Assembly (NCBI RefSeq): GCF_000428845.1
Contig: NZ_AUAS01000006.1
Coordinates: 62,001-126,000 of the forward strand
Source: Dyadobacter alkalitolerans DSM 23607
GTDB lineage: Bacteria; Bacteroidota; Bacteroidia; Cytophagales; Spirosomataceae
Direction of reading: 5' to 3'
DNA length: 64,000 nucleotides
Position numbers and translations under genes: made by a program. Positions 35,450 to 45,272 of the stretch are shown in pieces (position 1 is the first letter of the stretch; each line of letters starts with the position of its first letter). A model generated the notes under the pieces. That model had not been told where the DNA came from. It made no database searches and worked only from the letters and a program-made list of their open reading frames with translations.

Positions 35450-35483
35450 GTAACGGGATTCCAAAAATCAATTATTGGAAACA

Positions 35484-35894
35484 ATGGATCAGTTAAGAGA
35501 AACATTGAAAGGGCATCATCTGCGGACGACAACATGCCGTGAAGATGTACTTTCGACATTTATAAGTAAGAAAAATGCGTTGTCCCATGGTGATCTGGAA
35601 GGGGCGCTTGGCGAAAACTATGATCGGGTGACCATTTACCGAACATTGAAAACCTTTCTTGAAAAAGGCATCATTCATAAGGTGCTGGACGATGAGGGAT
35701 TGCGCTATGCATTATGCTCGCACAATTGCTCGGAGGAAAAACATCATCACGACCATATCCACTTTAAATGCAGTGAATGTGGAGAAACCAATTGTCTTGA
35801 GAATCTACACATTCCTGCCGTTCAGCTGCCAAAGGGTTATCACCCTGAAAATTTCAACCTGTTGATCCAGGGAGTTTGCCCGAAGTGCGGTTAA
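35484..35894 (+). CDS. Fur-family metal-responsive repressor (Zur-like)
   Basis: I start at the ATG at 35484 (136 residues), since the longer frame uses a TTG three codons upstream. The N-terminal half is a winged helix (DRVTIYRTLKTFLEKGIIHKV). The C-terminal half has the His-rich HHHDHIHFKCSECG, with paired Cys motifs CSEC near residue 97 and CPKC at the end that form the structural zinc site. The neighbours are a MerC protein, a TonB receptor and a lipoprotein, and a shared palindrome lies at two promoters; these suggest it is a zinc (or iron) uptake repressor. The gene abuts the convergent lipoprotein gene with no gap. Confidence 0.8.
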   Translation: MDQLRETLKGHHLRTTTCREDVLSTFISKKNALSHGDLEGALGENYDRVTIYRTLKTFLEKGIIHKVLDDEGLRYALCSHNCSEEKHHHDHIHFKCSECGETNCLENLHIPAVQLPKGYHPENFNLLIQGVCPKCG

Positions 35895-36449
35895 TTACTG
35901 CACTTTCAGGTTAAAATCAAGATTTACATCGTCGCTTCCAGGTCCTGGCGTTCCATTCTTAGTGTCAGGCTGGTGACGCAGCTGAACTTTCAACTTTCCT
36001 AATCCTGCTACAGTAGTCACTGCTTTTCCGGTTAACCCAATTGGAAAATTATTCTCATCCTTATCACTATAAGTATAAGTAAGCAATGCGGATGGTGAAG
36101 GCGTGTACACAAATAAATGCTCGTCCGACTCCTCAGCAACTTCCTCCGTAATGTTATCCGCAGGCGTTTTGCTCTCGTCCAGTAACTCAATGGCCACCGT
36201 ATAAGTTTTGTTGGGTTTCAACGCAATGGTATCGAATTGAGTTGGTGCATTCCCACCGTCACCATCGGCATCTTTGTACGAAAATGATTGGACATTGGTC
36301 GTTCCGTCCTCTGTAAATTTCAATGTTACGGAAGTGATCAATTCGTTTTCGTCGTCGATCTGGACATCATCGCCGGCATCTTTGCATTGGGTAAAGGAAA
36401 CGGTCGCAGCCAGAAGCAGCATCCAGGAAATTTTACGGTTCATTTTCAT
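35895..36449 (-). CDS. Lipoprotein downstream of a TonB receptor
   Basis: I choose the ATG at 36449 (MKMNRKISWMLLLAATVSF, 184 residues); the next Met is two codons on, and the longer frame overlaps the receptor gene. Cys22 in FTQCKD is the probable lipidation site, although the Gln at -1 is unusual. The mature domain (ELITSVTLKFTEDGTTNVQSF...) is acidic and beta-rich. It follows the TonB receptor by 35 bases on the same strand and so is likely an accessory surface lipoprotein for the same substrate. The family was not recognised. Confidence 0.7.
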   Translation of the reverse strand: MKMNRKISWMLLLAATVSFTQCKDAGDDVQIDDENELITSVTLKFTEDGTTNVQSFSYKDADGDGGNAPTQFDTIALKPNKTYTVAIELLDESKTPADNITEEVAEESDEHLFVYTPSPSALLTYTYSDKDENNFPIGLTGKAVTTVAGLGKLKVQLRHQPDTKNGTPGPGSDDVNLDFNLKVQ

Positions 36450-36484
36450 AGGTAAAGTATTTATGTAATTGAGTAAAAAAGATC

Positions 36485-38806
36485 TCACGCACCAAACTTC
36501 CATTTCAGGCGCAACGATGCATTGCGGCCCATGTCATCCGCGTAATATCTGAACCGGTTCAAATAGTCGCGGTAAGCCACATTGAAGAGATTTTGAACAG
36601 ACAATCCGACTTCGAGCTGCTGTTTTTCGGAAATATTGAATGTCGTTCCCATTTGTACATTCCACAACGAATAGGCCTTGGGCGGCGCCAGAAAGTCACT
36701 AGCCGGCGGCACACGCTTCTGCTGTGCTACAAATAAATTTCCGATGGAAAAATAAGCCTTATGCCATTTGGCATCTTCCGGCAGTTCATATTTGATCTGA
36801 TTATCGATCCTGTTGGCAGGAATTAATACCAGATAATTGTCGTTCCGCCGATCATAAACACGCAGATAGCTCAACTTGCTCGAAACAGTCGTGTGTTTCA
36901 TAAACTCCCAGGTCGCCGAAAGGTCTATGCCTTTGAAACTGGCGTCTGTTTGGGTGTATTTAAAATATGGAAACGCGCCCCGAACGGTTAAAATTGGCTC
37001 GGCTTGTGGTTTCAGGTAAATAAAATCTGAGATAATGTTGTAGTAACCGCCGATTTCCGCTGTAAACTTCGGGCTTGCATATTTTACGCTGGCAATGCTA
37101 TTAAGCGCCTTTTCTGCGTTTAATGTGGCGTCGCCTTTCTCAAAAGCAGCAGCGCCATGATGCACGCCGTCGCTGAACAGTTCACTCACATTAGGCGCAC
37201 GCCATGCCGTTCCGAAATTGAGTCTTGCCGAGAATTTTTCTGAAAAATTCCGGGTTGCACCCAGTGTTCCGGAGAAATTGGCGAATGTGAAATCATGCGA
37301 TACTTTCTCACGGTTCACGATCCGGAAAGACGTCAGTGAGCGATAATCGTAACGCGCGCCCGCTTCCAGTTCCCAGCCATTGGTCACATATCGCTCCATC
37401 CAGAAAAACCCAATGTTGAACTGATTGAAGTTGGGGATCAGCGGCCGGCCATCCATTAGGTTAAACTGGTATAATGTGCTGATTCCGAGCTGCCCGGCAA
37501 GTTTTCCGGCAATGGGCTTATGATCCCAGACTACATCATTGGTTAATGTGGTCAGTTTAAATGTCAGTTCGGGATGGTTCAGGGCTGCTATGGAGTCATT
37601 TCTGGGGCGGTGCAGATCAAATTCGTTCCTATCGTTCAATTGCCGCGCAATGGTCCATTGAAATCGGTTGCCATTTTGAAAATGATAATGTGTCTCCGCC
37701 TTCATGAGCTCATGGCTCACATTCTGGTTAGGCCGGCCAATGTTATAGCTAAAACCCGATTTAATAAACGGCTCGCCATTCTCAATCACACTTAACAGGT
37801 CCGTAACGCTGCCAATGTGAGATCCGGAAAATATACCGATCTGCGTATCGAAGCGGCTATAAAAGACATCAATTCCTAAGCCCTTATGCCGGTAACCCGC
37901 TGCAAGTGAGAAGTTTTTCTCGCTGATGCCCGTATTATCCAGGAAATAATCGGGCGTCCGGATATTTCCGCCTCTTTTCACAGTTCCCTGCGCCCGCCAG
38001 CCAAAACCTTTGAAACCCTTAATGCTGCCTTGCAATGTTCCCGACAAAACGCCTTGCCTGCCATTGGTAAAACCAACTGCGTTCACTTCGCCGCTTAATG
38101 TTTTATCAAAAGGAAGCTCCTCCGGCTCCACGAGAATTACGCCGCCGATCGCATCCGAGCCGTAACGTACACCCGCAGCGCCTTTTACAACCGATAACCG
38201 GGTTGCTATGAAAGGGTCAATTTCGGGTGCGTGCTCGGAACCCCATTGCTGGCCTTCCTGCCGCACACCATTGTTCATGATCAGGATCCTGTTGCTATGG
38301 AGGCCGTGAATGACAGGTTTTGATATCGACGAGCCCGTTTGCAGGGATGTAACGCCGGTCATTCCTTTTAAACTTTCTGCCAGATTTTGCCCGCGCGTTT
38401 TGTCAAGATCGGCTCCTGTAATGGTCGATAACGGTTGCGAGCTTGGCGCATCGGTCCTGTGTGCCGTGATCTCAACATCCTTTAAATGCACCTCCTGTTC
38501 CAGCAAATTGAAGTTTTCTTCATGACCAGCAGTTAAATCCAGCTTTTCACGGAAAGGATTGTAACCAATGATCCTGCATTCTAATGTATAAGCGCCAGGA
38601 CAAAGATTCCGCAGCTCGTACCGCCCGTTCTCATCTGTAAAAACACCGCTGTTTTGTCCAACTATCAGGACCGTGGCGCCAACAATCGCCTGCCCGGTGT
38701 GCTGATCCTTCACCACTCCCTTTACAAAACAAGCGCAATCCTTGGTCTGGGCATGTGCAATGAAGGAGGTAAGAAATAGAAGGAGAACAGTGGCAATCCG
38801 TTTCAT
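36485..38806 (-). CDS. TonB-dependent outer-membrane receptor, probable metal uptake
   Basis: The 773-residue protein has a signal peptide (to HAQ), then a carboxypeptidase-regulatory-like domain (KGVVKDQHTGQAIVGATVLI, about residues 28-115) and a plug domain (GMTGVTSLQTGSSISKPVIHG...VKGAAGVRYGSDAIGGVI, about 140-235). A beta-barrel runs from there to the final aromatic-ended strand (LRLKWKFGA). Short Cys motifs (CACFV, LCPG) are near the N-terminus. A Fur/Zur-like palindrome covers its promoter, so it probably imports a metal or metal complex, most likely zinc; it is not a SusC-type glycan receptor because no SusD gene is present. Confidence 0.85.
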   Translation of the reverse strand: MKRIATVLLLFLTSFIAHAQTKDCACFVKGVVKDQHTGQAIVGATVLIVGQNSGVFTDENGRYELRNLCPGAYTLECRIIGYNPFREKLDLTAGHEENFNLLEQEVHLKDVEITAHRTDAPSSQPLSTITGADLDKTRGQNLAESLKGMTGVTSLQTGSSISKPVIHGLHSNRILIMNNGVRQEGQQWGSEHAPEIDPFIATRLSVVKGAAGVRYGSDAIGGVILVEPEELPFDKTLSGEVNAVGFTNGRQGVLSGTLQGSIKGFKGFGWRAQGTVKRGGNIRTPDYFLDNTGISEKNFSLAAGYRHKGLGIDVFYSRFDTQIGIFSGSHIGSVTDLLSVIENGEPFIKSGFSYNIGRPNQNVSHELMKAETHYHFQNGNRFQWTIARQLNDRNEFDLHRPRNDSIAALNHPELTFKLTTLTNDVVWDHKPIAGKLAGQLGISTLYQFNLMDGRPLIPNFNQFNIGFFWMERYVTNGWELEAGARYDYRSLTSFRIVNREKVSHDFTFANFSGTLGATRNFSEKFSARLNFGTAWRAPNVSELFSDGVHHGAAAFEKGDATLNAEKALNSIASVKYASPKFTAEIGGYYNIISDFIYLKPQAEPILTVRGAFPYFKYTQTDASFKGIDLSATWEFMKHTTVSSKLSYLRVYDRRNDNYLVLIPANRIDNQIKYELPEDAKWHKAYFSIGNLFVAQQKRVPPASDFLAPPKAYSLWNVQMGTTFNISEKQQLEVGLSVQNLFNVAYRDYLNRFRYYADDMGRNASLRLKWKFGA

Positions 38807-38864
38807 GTCAGCACTTTATGCCTTAAAAGAGAAGTTTGTGTAACATTGAAGTGTTACAATGTTG

Positions 38865-38896
38865 CAAAAATATGTGTTTTGCAACTGCGTTGCAAA
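38865..38896 (-). promoter_or_regulatory. TonB receptor promoter
   Basis: The reverse strand has TTTG (38893-38896), 20 bases, then TATTTTTG (38865-38872), a perfect consensus promoter. It lies 59 bases before the receptor start and is overlapped by the operator candidate. Confidence 0.65.
38879..38895. promoter_or_regulatory. Candidate Fur/Zur-family operator (site 2)
   Basis: TTGCAAC-TGC-GTTGCAA is a perfect 7-base inverted repeat with a 3-base centre, matching site 1 at 35279-35295. Two more palindromes lie nearby: TGTAACA-N6-TGTTACA (38839-38858) and TTGCAAAA-N7-TTTTGCAA (38862-38884). Confidence 0.6.
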
Positions 38897-38952
38897 TAAA
38901 AGCTTTAACAATTTTCGGATTTTAACGGCGATTTAATAGCTGAAACGTAAAT

Positions 38953-39738
38953 TTGCGTCACATTTTATGCCCTGTCGTTTTGTCTGATCTGCTTCTTGCC
39001 AAAATACTGCTTATGCCTCCCCTAATTGCGGGCGTTACACTTGCCGTCAGAAAATGGGGTGAAGGCTTAGGCGGCTGGATCGGCGGATTTCCCTGGGTTG
39101 CCGGGCCTATTTCCTTTTTTATTGCATTGGAACACGGCCCGTTATTCGCCGCTTCCACGATCACTTCTGCATTGCTGGGCTCGGTTGGGACCATATTGTT
39201 CGCATTGGTCTATTCCGTCCTCTCGTCCCGACTGTCATGGTTGCCCACCGTTCTGATCAGTTACGTGGTGTTCTTTATCGTGGCGATTTTATCATTGGGA
39301 AGCACCATATCATTGGTCTCAGCCGTGATCCTGAATCTCGTTGTGTTAACGGCAGTTTTGTATTTTTTTCCAAAACCAAAAGGAAAAGGGGAGGTGAGGA
39401 AGCAGCCGGTTTACGACATTCCGTTGCGTATGCTCGTTGCAACGTTTTTTGTGGTGTTACTAACTCAGGCCGCAGATTATCTCGGGCCCACTTGGAGCGG
39501 AATCTTGACTCCTTTCCCGATCATGACCTCCACATTGGCCGTTTTTACACATTCGCAGCAAGGATCTGACGCGGCCGTGCGTATTCTTTACGGGTTGCTT
39601 TTGGCAGGTTATGGGTTTGTGGCGTTCCTGGTGGGTGTGGCGATGCTGGTGCCGCAAATGTCCATTGGCGCGGCCTATGGGATCTTGACCGTAGGCACAA
39701 TGGTCATCAATGGGATTACAATCAAGCTGATCCGCTGA
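38953..39738 (+). CDS. GlpM-like polytopic membrane protein
   Basis: The 261-residue frame is almost entirely hydrophobic, with about seven to eight membrane segments and a short basic cytoplasmic loop (PKPKGKGEVRKQP near residue 140). The GGFPWVAGPISFFIALE and LTPFPIMTSTLAVFTH motifs suggest the GlpM/YehN-like membrane family, but I am not sure. No ATG exists near the N-terminus: the frame starts with TTG at 38953, with another TTG at 38980, so the start is uncertain. It is divergent from the TonB receptor gene. The convergent propeller gene ends 27 bases after its stop. Confidence 0.6.
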   Translation: MRHILCPVVLSDLLLAKILLMPPLIAGVTLAVRKWGEGLGGWIGGFPWVAGPISFFIALEHGPLFAASTITSALLGSVGTILFALVYSVLSSRLSWLPTVLISYVVFFIVAILSLGSTISLVSAVILNLVVLTAVLYFFPKPKGKGEVRKQPVYDIPLRMLVATFFVVLLTQAADYLGPTWSGILTPFPIMTSTLAVFTHSQQGSDAAVRILYGLLLAGYGFVAFLVGVAMLVPQMSIGAAYGILTVGTMVINGITIKLIR

Positions 39739-39765
39739 GGGAGCGAATCAGCCCGAATGCTTATT

Positions 39766-40827
39766 CTAAACTCTTTCCAGTTTCACAGGATACGTTTTCT
39801 TGGCGTTCCACTGGCAAACATAAATATTCTCATCCTGGTCTACGCACACGTCGTGGCAATGCATGAAGATGGGTTTTTCCTGCAATATTAACTGCAATTC
39901 GCCCTTCTGATAAACAGGCGCTGTTCCGCCGGGATTCGAAATAACCTTGTTGTTTTTATCAATAATGGTCACAAAACCAGAGTTTGGTGTCTGGTTCAGA
40001 TAACGCAGCCTTGACCAGCAGACACCCGCGAAAAGAGTGTCGCCGTGAAATACGGGACGACAAACGAATGCGCCGGGCAGGAACAATGTGCTCAAATATT
40101 TTCCGTCTAATGTAAATCTTTTGAAAGCATTGTGCGCGCGGGAGGTGATGAGCAATGTTGGATTCGCTTTGTCCCGGTAATCGATCGATATTCCGTGGGC
40201 TGTTGAAAACTGTGCGTCGCCATCTCCAGATCCACCGAATTTATCGATGAATTCACCTTTCTGATTGTATCTCAAAATCCACTGTGAGCCGTAACCATCT
40301 GCAACATAAATCGTTCCGTCGGGCCCGATGGCCGTTTCTGTGGGTTTGAATGGATCGGCTTCTTTATAGGCACCAACTTTTGAGGGATGTTCAATGGTCA
40401 GCAGGATTTTTCCTTTTAAATCTGTTTTGAAGACCTTACCCAGGTTGGGATCGCTGATAAACAGGAACTCTTCGCCGTTTGCATTCCATAGCGTAAGGCC
40501 ATGCCCGCCTGGAAATTCGTGTCCCCAGGTTTCCAGCAATTTGCCGGACCTGTCGTAAATAAGAATGTTGTTTTTAACTTCATCACCCACCATAATCAGC
40601 CTGCCTTTGCTGTCCTGCACCATTTCGTGGCAATTGTTAACCGGAAACTTTGCAGCATCCAGATTGCCCCAGCTTTGTTGCACCTTGTATTTATAGGATC
40701 CGTGGCCGATCACTTCCCCATCCACTTTTGGTTTGGCATGAAGAATATAGAACGGCTTGAATGTGATGGCAGCGGCAGTTAATGCTGTTAATTTGGCAAA
40801 ATCGCGGCGGGTATGTTGTTCAGGCAT
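39766..40827 (-). CDS. Exported NHL/six-bladed propeller protein with Tat-like signal
   Basis: The 353-residue protein starts with TRRDFAKLTALTAAAITFK, a twin-arginine-like signal. The rest is a series of NHL-type propeller blades (DRSGKLLETWGHEFPGGHGL, AIGPDGTIYVADGYGSQWILR, FTLDGKYLSTLFLPGA, HDVCVDQDENIYVCQW). Such proteins can be peptidylglycine-lyase-like enzymes or binding scaffolds. His residues at blade tips (HEM, HGL, AHGI, HCHD) could bind a metal as in the lyases. Whether it is an enzyme is unknown. It follows the pfkB gene by 66 bases on the same strand. Confidence 0.75.
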   Translation of the reverse strand: MPEQHTRRDFAKLTALTAAAITFKPFYILHAKPKVDGEVIGHGSYKYKVQQSWGNLDAAKFPVNNCHEMVQDSKGRLIMVGDEVKNNILIYDRSGKLLETWGHEFPGGHGLTLWNANGEEFLFISDPNLGKVFKTDLKGKILLTIEHPSKVGAYKEADPFKPTETAIGPDGTIYVADGYGSQWILRYNQKGEFIDKFGGSGDGDAQFSTAHGISIDYRDKANPTLLITSRAHNAFKRFTLDGKYLSTLFLPGAFVCRPVFHGDTLFAGVCWSRLRYLNQTPNSGFVTIIDKNNKVISNPGGTAPVYQKGELQLILQEKPIFMHCHDVCVDQDENIYVCQWNAKKTYPVKLERV

Positions 40828-40893
40828 AACGATTGTTTTCTATGCAAAAGGCGGATGCAAGGAAATCTTACTATTTTACCTTTTTACATAAAA

Positions 40894-41853
40894 TCAACTC
40901 GCAGAATAACGTTTGCCGTAGCGATTCAGCCAATCCATGAGGCGGTTCACGTCCTGCATCTTAAACAGTTCGCTTCCAGAGTTCATCGTGGCCGCGGTTC
41001 CGCAGGCAACGCCCATTCTAACCGCTTCCCGCACGGATTTCCCCTGGGATAGTGTCCATATAATGCCGGCAAGCATGCTATCGCCCGCTCCGACTGTACT
41101 TTTGGGTTCCACAGGAGGAGCCGGGATATGTTCCACCTGGTCTTCGGTGACGAGCATTGCGCCCATTGCGCCCATTGAAACGACAACAATTTCGCATTGA
41201 CCGCGGATGATCAATGCCCTTGCAGCATCGTCCACTTCATCCAGTTCCAGTTTTTCAACGCCTACCAGCTCAGCGAGTTCGTCAATGTTGGGTTTGAGGA
41301 GATAAATTCCTGCTTCTGTGGCATAGCGTAGCGCATCCCCGGATGTATCCGCTATGAATCTGGCGCCCTGCTTATCAGCTATCTTTGCGATCTGACCATA
41401 AAAGTCTGCCGGAACCCCTGGCGGCAAGCTCCCACTGGCAATGATATAGGACGGTTTTGGATCGATGTCTTCCAAGGTTTCAATGATCGAGCGGACTTCC
41501 GTTGGCATCATCTCGGTTCCCGGCATCCCAAAACGATATTGAAAACCGGTGCTTTTTTCGAGCACATGGAAGTTTTCACGCGTCCACTGCTTGGTTTCAA
41601 TCACCATTGTTTCCACGCCTTCCGCTTTCACCAGTTTGTGCAAACGCTGGCCTGTTGGCCCGCCTATCGTAAAGATGGCGATGGGGTTCCCACCTAACCT
41701 ATGCACGGCTTTGGCCACATTGATCCCTCCGCCACCCGCTTCAAAGTTCGGGGCGTCGCAGCGCAGTTTATTATCAGGCACAATGCGTGAGACATTTGAG
41801 CTTTTATCAAGGGCTGGATTAATTGTAAGCGTTACAATGGGGCCGGTTGCCAT
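40894..41853 (-). CDS. pfkB: 6-phosphofructokinase II / PfkB-family sugar kinase
   Basis: The 319-residue protein resembles E. coli Pfk-2 along its length: TLTINPALDKS at the N-terminus, KLRCDAPNFEAGGGGINVAKAV near residue 30, SGSLPPGVPADF near 140, LKPNIDELAELV near 190, and the ATP/anion-hole motif STVGAGDSMLAG near 253. Asp in GAGD is the catalytic base. It would phosphorylate fructose 6-phosphate; tagatose 6-phosphate or fructose 1-phosphate are alternatives for this family. The gene stands 66 bases before the propeller gene and after an SDR gene on the same strand. Confidence 0.8.
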   Translation of the reverse strand: MATGPIVTLTINPALDKSSNVSRIVPDNKLRCDAPNFEAGGGGINVAKAVHRLGGNPIAIFTIGGPTGQRLHKLVKAEGVETMVIETKQWTRENFHVLEKSTGFQYRFGMPGTEMMPTEVRSIIETLEDIDPKPSYIIASGSLPPGVPADFYGQIAKIADKQGARFIADTSGDALRYATEAGIYLLKPNIDELAELVGVEKLELDEVDDAARALIIRGQCEIVVVSMGAMGAMLVTEDQVEHIPAPPVEPKSTVGAGDSMLAGIIWTLSQGKSVREAVRMGVACGTAATMNSGSELFKMQDVNRLMDWLNRYGKRYSAS

Positions 41854-41987
41854 ATATTTCTATTGCGTAAGTTAAAAACCAACAAGTCCGAAAGAACTTA
41901 TTAAACGAATTTACGCGAATAAAAGAAAAAAAGCGATCTGTGGTGCAGCCTGCATAATTTCTTCACACAACTATGACCTGATAACGC

Positions 41988-42764
41988 TTAGAATTGGCCA
42001 TCCGTAATCTCCCAGCCACCATCGACTGTGAAGATTTGCCCGGTCGTAAAGCGCGCATAATCAGACATAAAATAGACCGAAGCGCCATCCAGGTCGCCCG
42101 CCAAGCCATAACGTCCGCCATCGAGGGGTTGTTTGCTTCTGATATATTGGTCTGAGGCCTCCGAGCTGTTCTCAACGCCCTCAATGATGCCGGGCGTTAA
42201 TACATTGACGCGGATATTTTTGGAGGCATAGGAAGCTGCGATGGATTTTGAAAAACCAATCACGGCAGATTTCGCAGTGGCATAAGCATGATTGGCAAAA
42301 TGCTGCGAAGCCGGAGCATGCGCCAGCACGGAGCTCATATTGAGAATGCTGCCACCTTTGTTCATGCCTATAAATGTGCGGATAGCAGCCTGGTTTGACA
42401 GCATGAGCGAAGTTAAATTGAGATCCAGTGTCTTATTCCAGCCTTCGAGCGAGAGTTCGTGCAGAGGGCCGTCGCCGAATTTTTCACCGCTTCCGCCGGC
42501 AACGTGGTATAGTCCATCAAAACTGCCGAATTCCCGGATACAAAGCTGAATTGCGTCCAATGCAGTTTGCGGATGCGTGGCGTCGCCTTGCTTGGCGCGG
42601 GCCGTATTGCCCAGGTGCAGCTCGGCCACGAGGCAGTTCTCCGGATTGCGGCCTACAACGACCACATTGGCACCATTTCTCACAAAAGCCTTAGCAGCGG
42701 AAAAGCCCAGCCCTGTTGTTCCTCCAATTATTACAATAGACTTATTTGCTAACCAATTTTCCAT
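41988..42764 (-). CDS. Short-chain dehydrogenase/reductase
   Basis: The 258-residue SDR has the cofactor motif GGTTGLGFSAAK near residue 14, a substrate-loop region, a catalytic Ser in NMSSVLAHAP and Tyr/Lys in YATAK, and the C-terminal TGQIFTVDGGW. It lies between the pfkB and clpX genes with gaps of over 100 bases on both sides and probably has its own promoter. Its substrate is not evident. Confidence 0.85.
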   Translation of the reverse strand: MENWLANKSIVIIGGTTGLGFSAAKAFVRNGANVVVVGRNPENCLVAELHLGNTARAKQGDATHPQTALDAIQLCIREFGSFDGLYHVAGGSGEKFGDGPLHELSLEGWNKTLDLNLTSLMLSNQAAIRTFIGMNKGGSILNMSSVLAHAPASQHFANHAYATAKSAVIGFSKSIAASYASKNIRVNVLTPGIIEGVENSSEASDQYIRSKQPLDGGRYGLAGDLDGASVYFMSDYARFTTGQIFTVDGGWEITDGQF

Positions 42765-42812
42765 TTCAGAATTTAATTTTAATGCAAAATAGGACTATTG
42801 CCATAAAAAGTA

Positions 42813-42849
42813 AAACGCTCTGAATTCCGGTGAGGAAAGCAGAGCGTTT
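42813..42849 (-). terminator. clpX terminator
   Basis: A perfect 10-bp stem (AAACGCTCTG / CAGAGCGTTT) with a 17-base loop lies just after the clpX stop on the reverse strand. Confidence 0.7.
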
Positions 42850-42869
42850 CAATATTGCTAATCGCTTGT

Positions 42870-44114
42870 TTAAGCCACTGAGCGAAGTAATGACATGGAG
42901 GATTTCTCGAACTTGTCTTTGGCGTAATCCAGCGAAAGCGTGAATTCTTTCACATCTTTTTGGGAAGGCAAATCAAACATCGCGTCTGTCATGATCGACT
43001 CGCATATCGCGCGGAGACCACGTGCTCCCAGTTTGTAAGTCATGGCCTGGTCAACGATAAAGTCCAGCACTTCGTCTTCAAAATGAAGCGTGATGCCCTC
43101 CATGGAGAACAATTTTGCATATTGTTTTACCAATGCGTTTTTAGGCTCTGTTAAAATCCTGCGCAATGTTTCGCGGTCCAATGGATTCAAATGAGTCAAA
43201 ACAGGCAGACGGCCGATCAATTCTGGGATCAGACCGAAGGATTTAAGGTCCATAGCAGTCACATAACGCATCAGATTTCCTTTATCAAAGATCTCGATAA
43301 TGCGGTTATCTCCCGAAAAGCCGATCGGACGCGTGTTAATGCGTTTTCCAATGTGCCTTTCAATGCCGTCGAATGCGCCTCCGCAAATGAACAGGATGTT
43401 TTCCGTATTCAAAGTGATCATTTTCTGGTCGGGGTGCTTGCGTCCGCCTTGTGGTGGAACATTCACAGACGAGCCTTCCAGTAATTTCAAAAGGGCCTGC
43501 TGGACACCTTCGCCGCTGACATCCCGTGTAATAGAAGGATTATCCGATTTACGCGCGATTTTATCAATTTCATCAATATAAACAATCCCACGCTCAGCTG
43601 CTTCCACATTGTAATCAGCCGCTTGCAGCAGTCTGGTCAAAATCGTTTCAACATCTTCACCAACATAACCCGCTTCTGTAACAACGGTTGCATCCGCCAC
43701 GCAGAAAGGAACCTGGAGAATGCGTGCGATGGATTTGGCCAAATAGGTTTTCCCGGTTCCCGTTTCGCCTACCATTATAATGTTCGACTTTTCGATCACA
43801 ACGTCATCTTCGGAAGTCGGCTGGTTGAGGCGCTTGTAGTGATTATAAACGGCAACTGCCAATGAGCGCTTTGCTTCGTCCTGGCCAATTACATATTGTT
43901 CGAGGAAATGCTTAATTTCTTGCGGGGGAATGGGTTTCAGCTTGGGTAACTTGGTCTTTTTTTCCTTTTTATCTTCTTTGGACCCCAACTCCTCTGTTAT
44001 TACCTGATGTCCCTGCGCGATGCAGTGATTACATATATGTGCATCGATTCCGGAAAGTAATAAATCTACTTCGTTTTTCTTACGTCCGCAGAACGAACAA
44101 CTAACTTGTGCCAT
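42870..44114 (-). CDS. clpX: ATP-dependent Clp protease ATP-binding subunit ClpX
   Basis: ClpX is the AAA+ unfoldase that delivers tagged proteins to ClpP. The 414-residue protein has an N-terminal zinc-binding domain (Cys6, Cys9, Cys28, Cys31), Walker A GETGTGKT near residue 116, Walker [12 protein letters not shown] near 177, and a conserved Arg-finger region. It ends 105 bases before the SDR gene. clpP is upstream on the same strand, but a strong hairpin between them suggests separate transcription. Confidence 0.95.
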   Translation of the reverse strand: MAQVSCSFCGRKKNEVDLLLSGIDAHICNHCIAQGHQVITEELGSKEDKKEKKTKLPKLKPIPPQEIKHFLEQYVIGQDEAKRSLAVAVYNHYKRLNQPTSEDDVVIEKSNIIMVGETGTGKTYLAKSIARILQVPFCVADATVVTEAGYVGEDVETILTRLLQAADYNVEAAERGIVYIDEIDKIARKSDNPSITRDVSGEGVQQALLKLLEGSSVNVPPQGGRKHPDQKMITLNTENILFICGGAFDGIERHIGKRINTRPIGFSGDNRIIEIFDKGNLMRYVTAMDLKSFGLIPELIGRLPVLTHLNPLDRETLRRILTEPKNALVKQYAKLFSMEGITLHFEDEVLDFIVDQAMTYKLGARGLRAICESIMTDAMFDLPSQKDVKEFTLSLDYAKDKFEKSSMSLLRSVA

Positions 44115-44315
44115 TGATTTCGCTGTATTTTAAATAATTGCAGGTTTGTCGCCAACTTGAACTTGCTGTATGATTACAAACCAGGAGCCACATTAACAAG
44201 AAGACTGAAATTAATGTTTCAAAAATCTTACCGATGTTGACCTGTGTAGAGACAATATTACAAATTTCCGGTTTTTTGTCGGGGTTACCAAATCGGCCCC
44301 GGGCCTTATAATAAG

Positions 44316-44348
44316 AACCGCCCGGACAGGGAACCTATCCGGGCGGTT
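44316..44348 (-). terminator. clpP terminator
   Basis: A perfect 11-bp GC-rich stem (AACCGCCCGGA / TCCGGGCGGTT) with an 11-base loop lies between clpP and clpX. The T run is weak. Confidence 0.65.
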
Positions 44349-44368
44349 AAAATAAAAGCATTCAGACC

Positions 44369-45043
44369 TTATTTGTCTCTTGTCAAAACTTCGTCAATCA
44401 GACCGTAATCCTTTGCTTCCAAGGCTTTTAACCACTTGTCGCGATCGGAATCGATAGCAATTTGCTCAGGTGTCTGACCTGTGTGGTTTGCCAGGATTTC
44501 GTACAACTCGTGACGCAGTTTTACAATTTCACGCGTGGTGATTTCAATGTCAACCGACGTTCCCTGCGCACCGCCTGATGGCTGGTGAATCATTACACGG
44601 GCATGTGGAAGTGCGGATCTTTTTCCTGCCGCGCCGCCTGCCAGAAGCACCGCACCCATAGAAGCTGCAAGGCTCGTACAAACCGTTGCCACATCCGGAC
44701 GCACATATTGCATCGTGTCATAAATTCCCAAGCCTGCGTACACAGAACCGCCCGGGCTGTTGATATACATTAAAATATCTTTTTTTGCATCAGCCGATTC
44801 AAGGAACAAAAGCTGGGCAACTATTATGTTGGCAATGTTGTCGTCAACACCGGTTCCCATAAAAATAATGCGGTCGGCCATCAGGCGCGAAAAAACATCT
44901 ACTTCACGGAAGTTCATTGGACGCTCTTCAATTACTGAACGCGTCATATTTTCAACTGTGTGGTTTACGTAGCCGTCAACTGTAAGACCATTCATTCCAA
45001 GGTGGTGAACGGCGTATTTTCTAAATTCATTTCCGTGGTTCAT
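44369..45043 (-). CDS. clpP: ATP-dependent Clp protease proteolytic subunit
   Basis: ClpP is the tetradecameric serine peptidase of the Clp machine. The 224-residue protein has the nucleophile region [14 protein letters not shown] (Ser near residue 126), the catalytic His in [11 protein letters not shown], and Asp in DSDRDKW. An N-terminal extension of about 25 residues ([16 protein letters not shown]...) suggests a processed propeptide. The tig gene is upstream with an opposite-strand XRE regulator gene between them. Confidence 0.95.
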   Translation of the reverse strand: MNHGNEFRKYAVHHLGMNGLTVDGYVNHTVENMTRSVIEERPMNFREVDVFSRLMADRIIFMGTGVDDNIANIIVAQLLFLESADAKKDILMYINSPGGSVYAGLGIYDTMQYVRPDVATVCTSLAASMGAVLLAGGAAGKRSALPHARVMIHQPSGGAQGTSVDIEITTREIVKLRHELYEILANHTGQTPEQIAIDSDRDKWLKALEAKDYGLIDEVLTRDK

Positions 45044-45272
45044 CGATCAATTTAAATTTTAATTGAAGTAATATTAAAGGGCAAATAAGTAAAAGAACAA
45101 AAAGCGCTATCTGTTAGTTTCTGTTAATAATCCAGCCTCTTTATTCTTTGGATTTCACAAAATTGATTATTTCATTGAATAATCCTTGTCTATTCAAGCG
45201 ATAAATTATCGAAAATTGCGAGAGTCAGCGAAGAAGGTCTTTATTACATTGCACAACAAATGATAAATCGGC

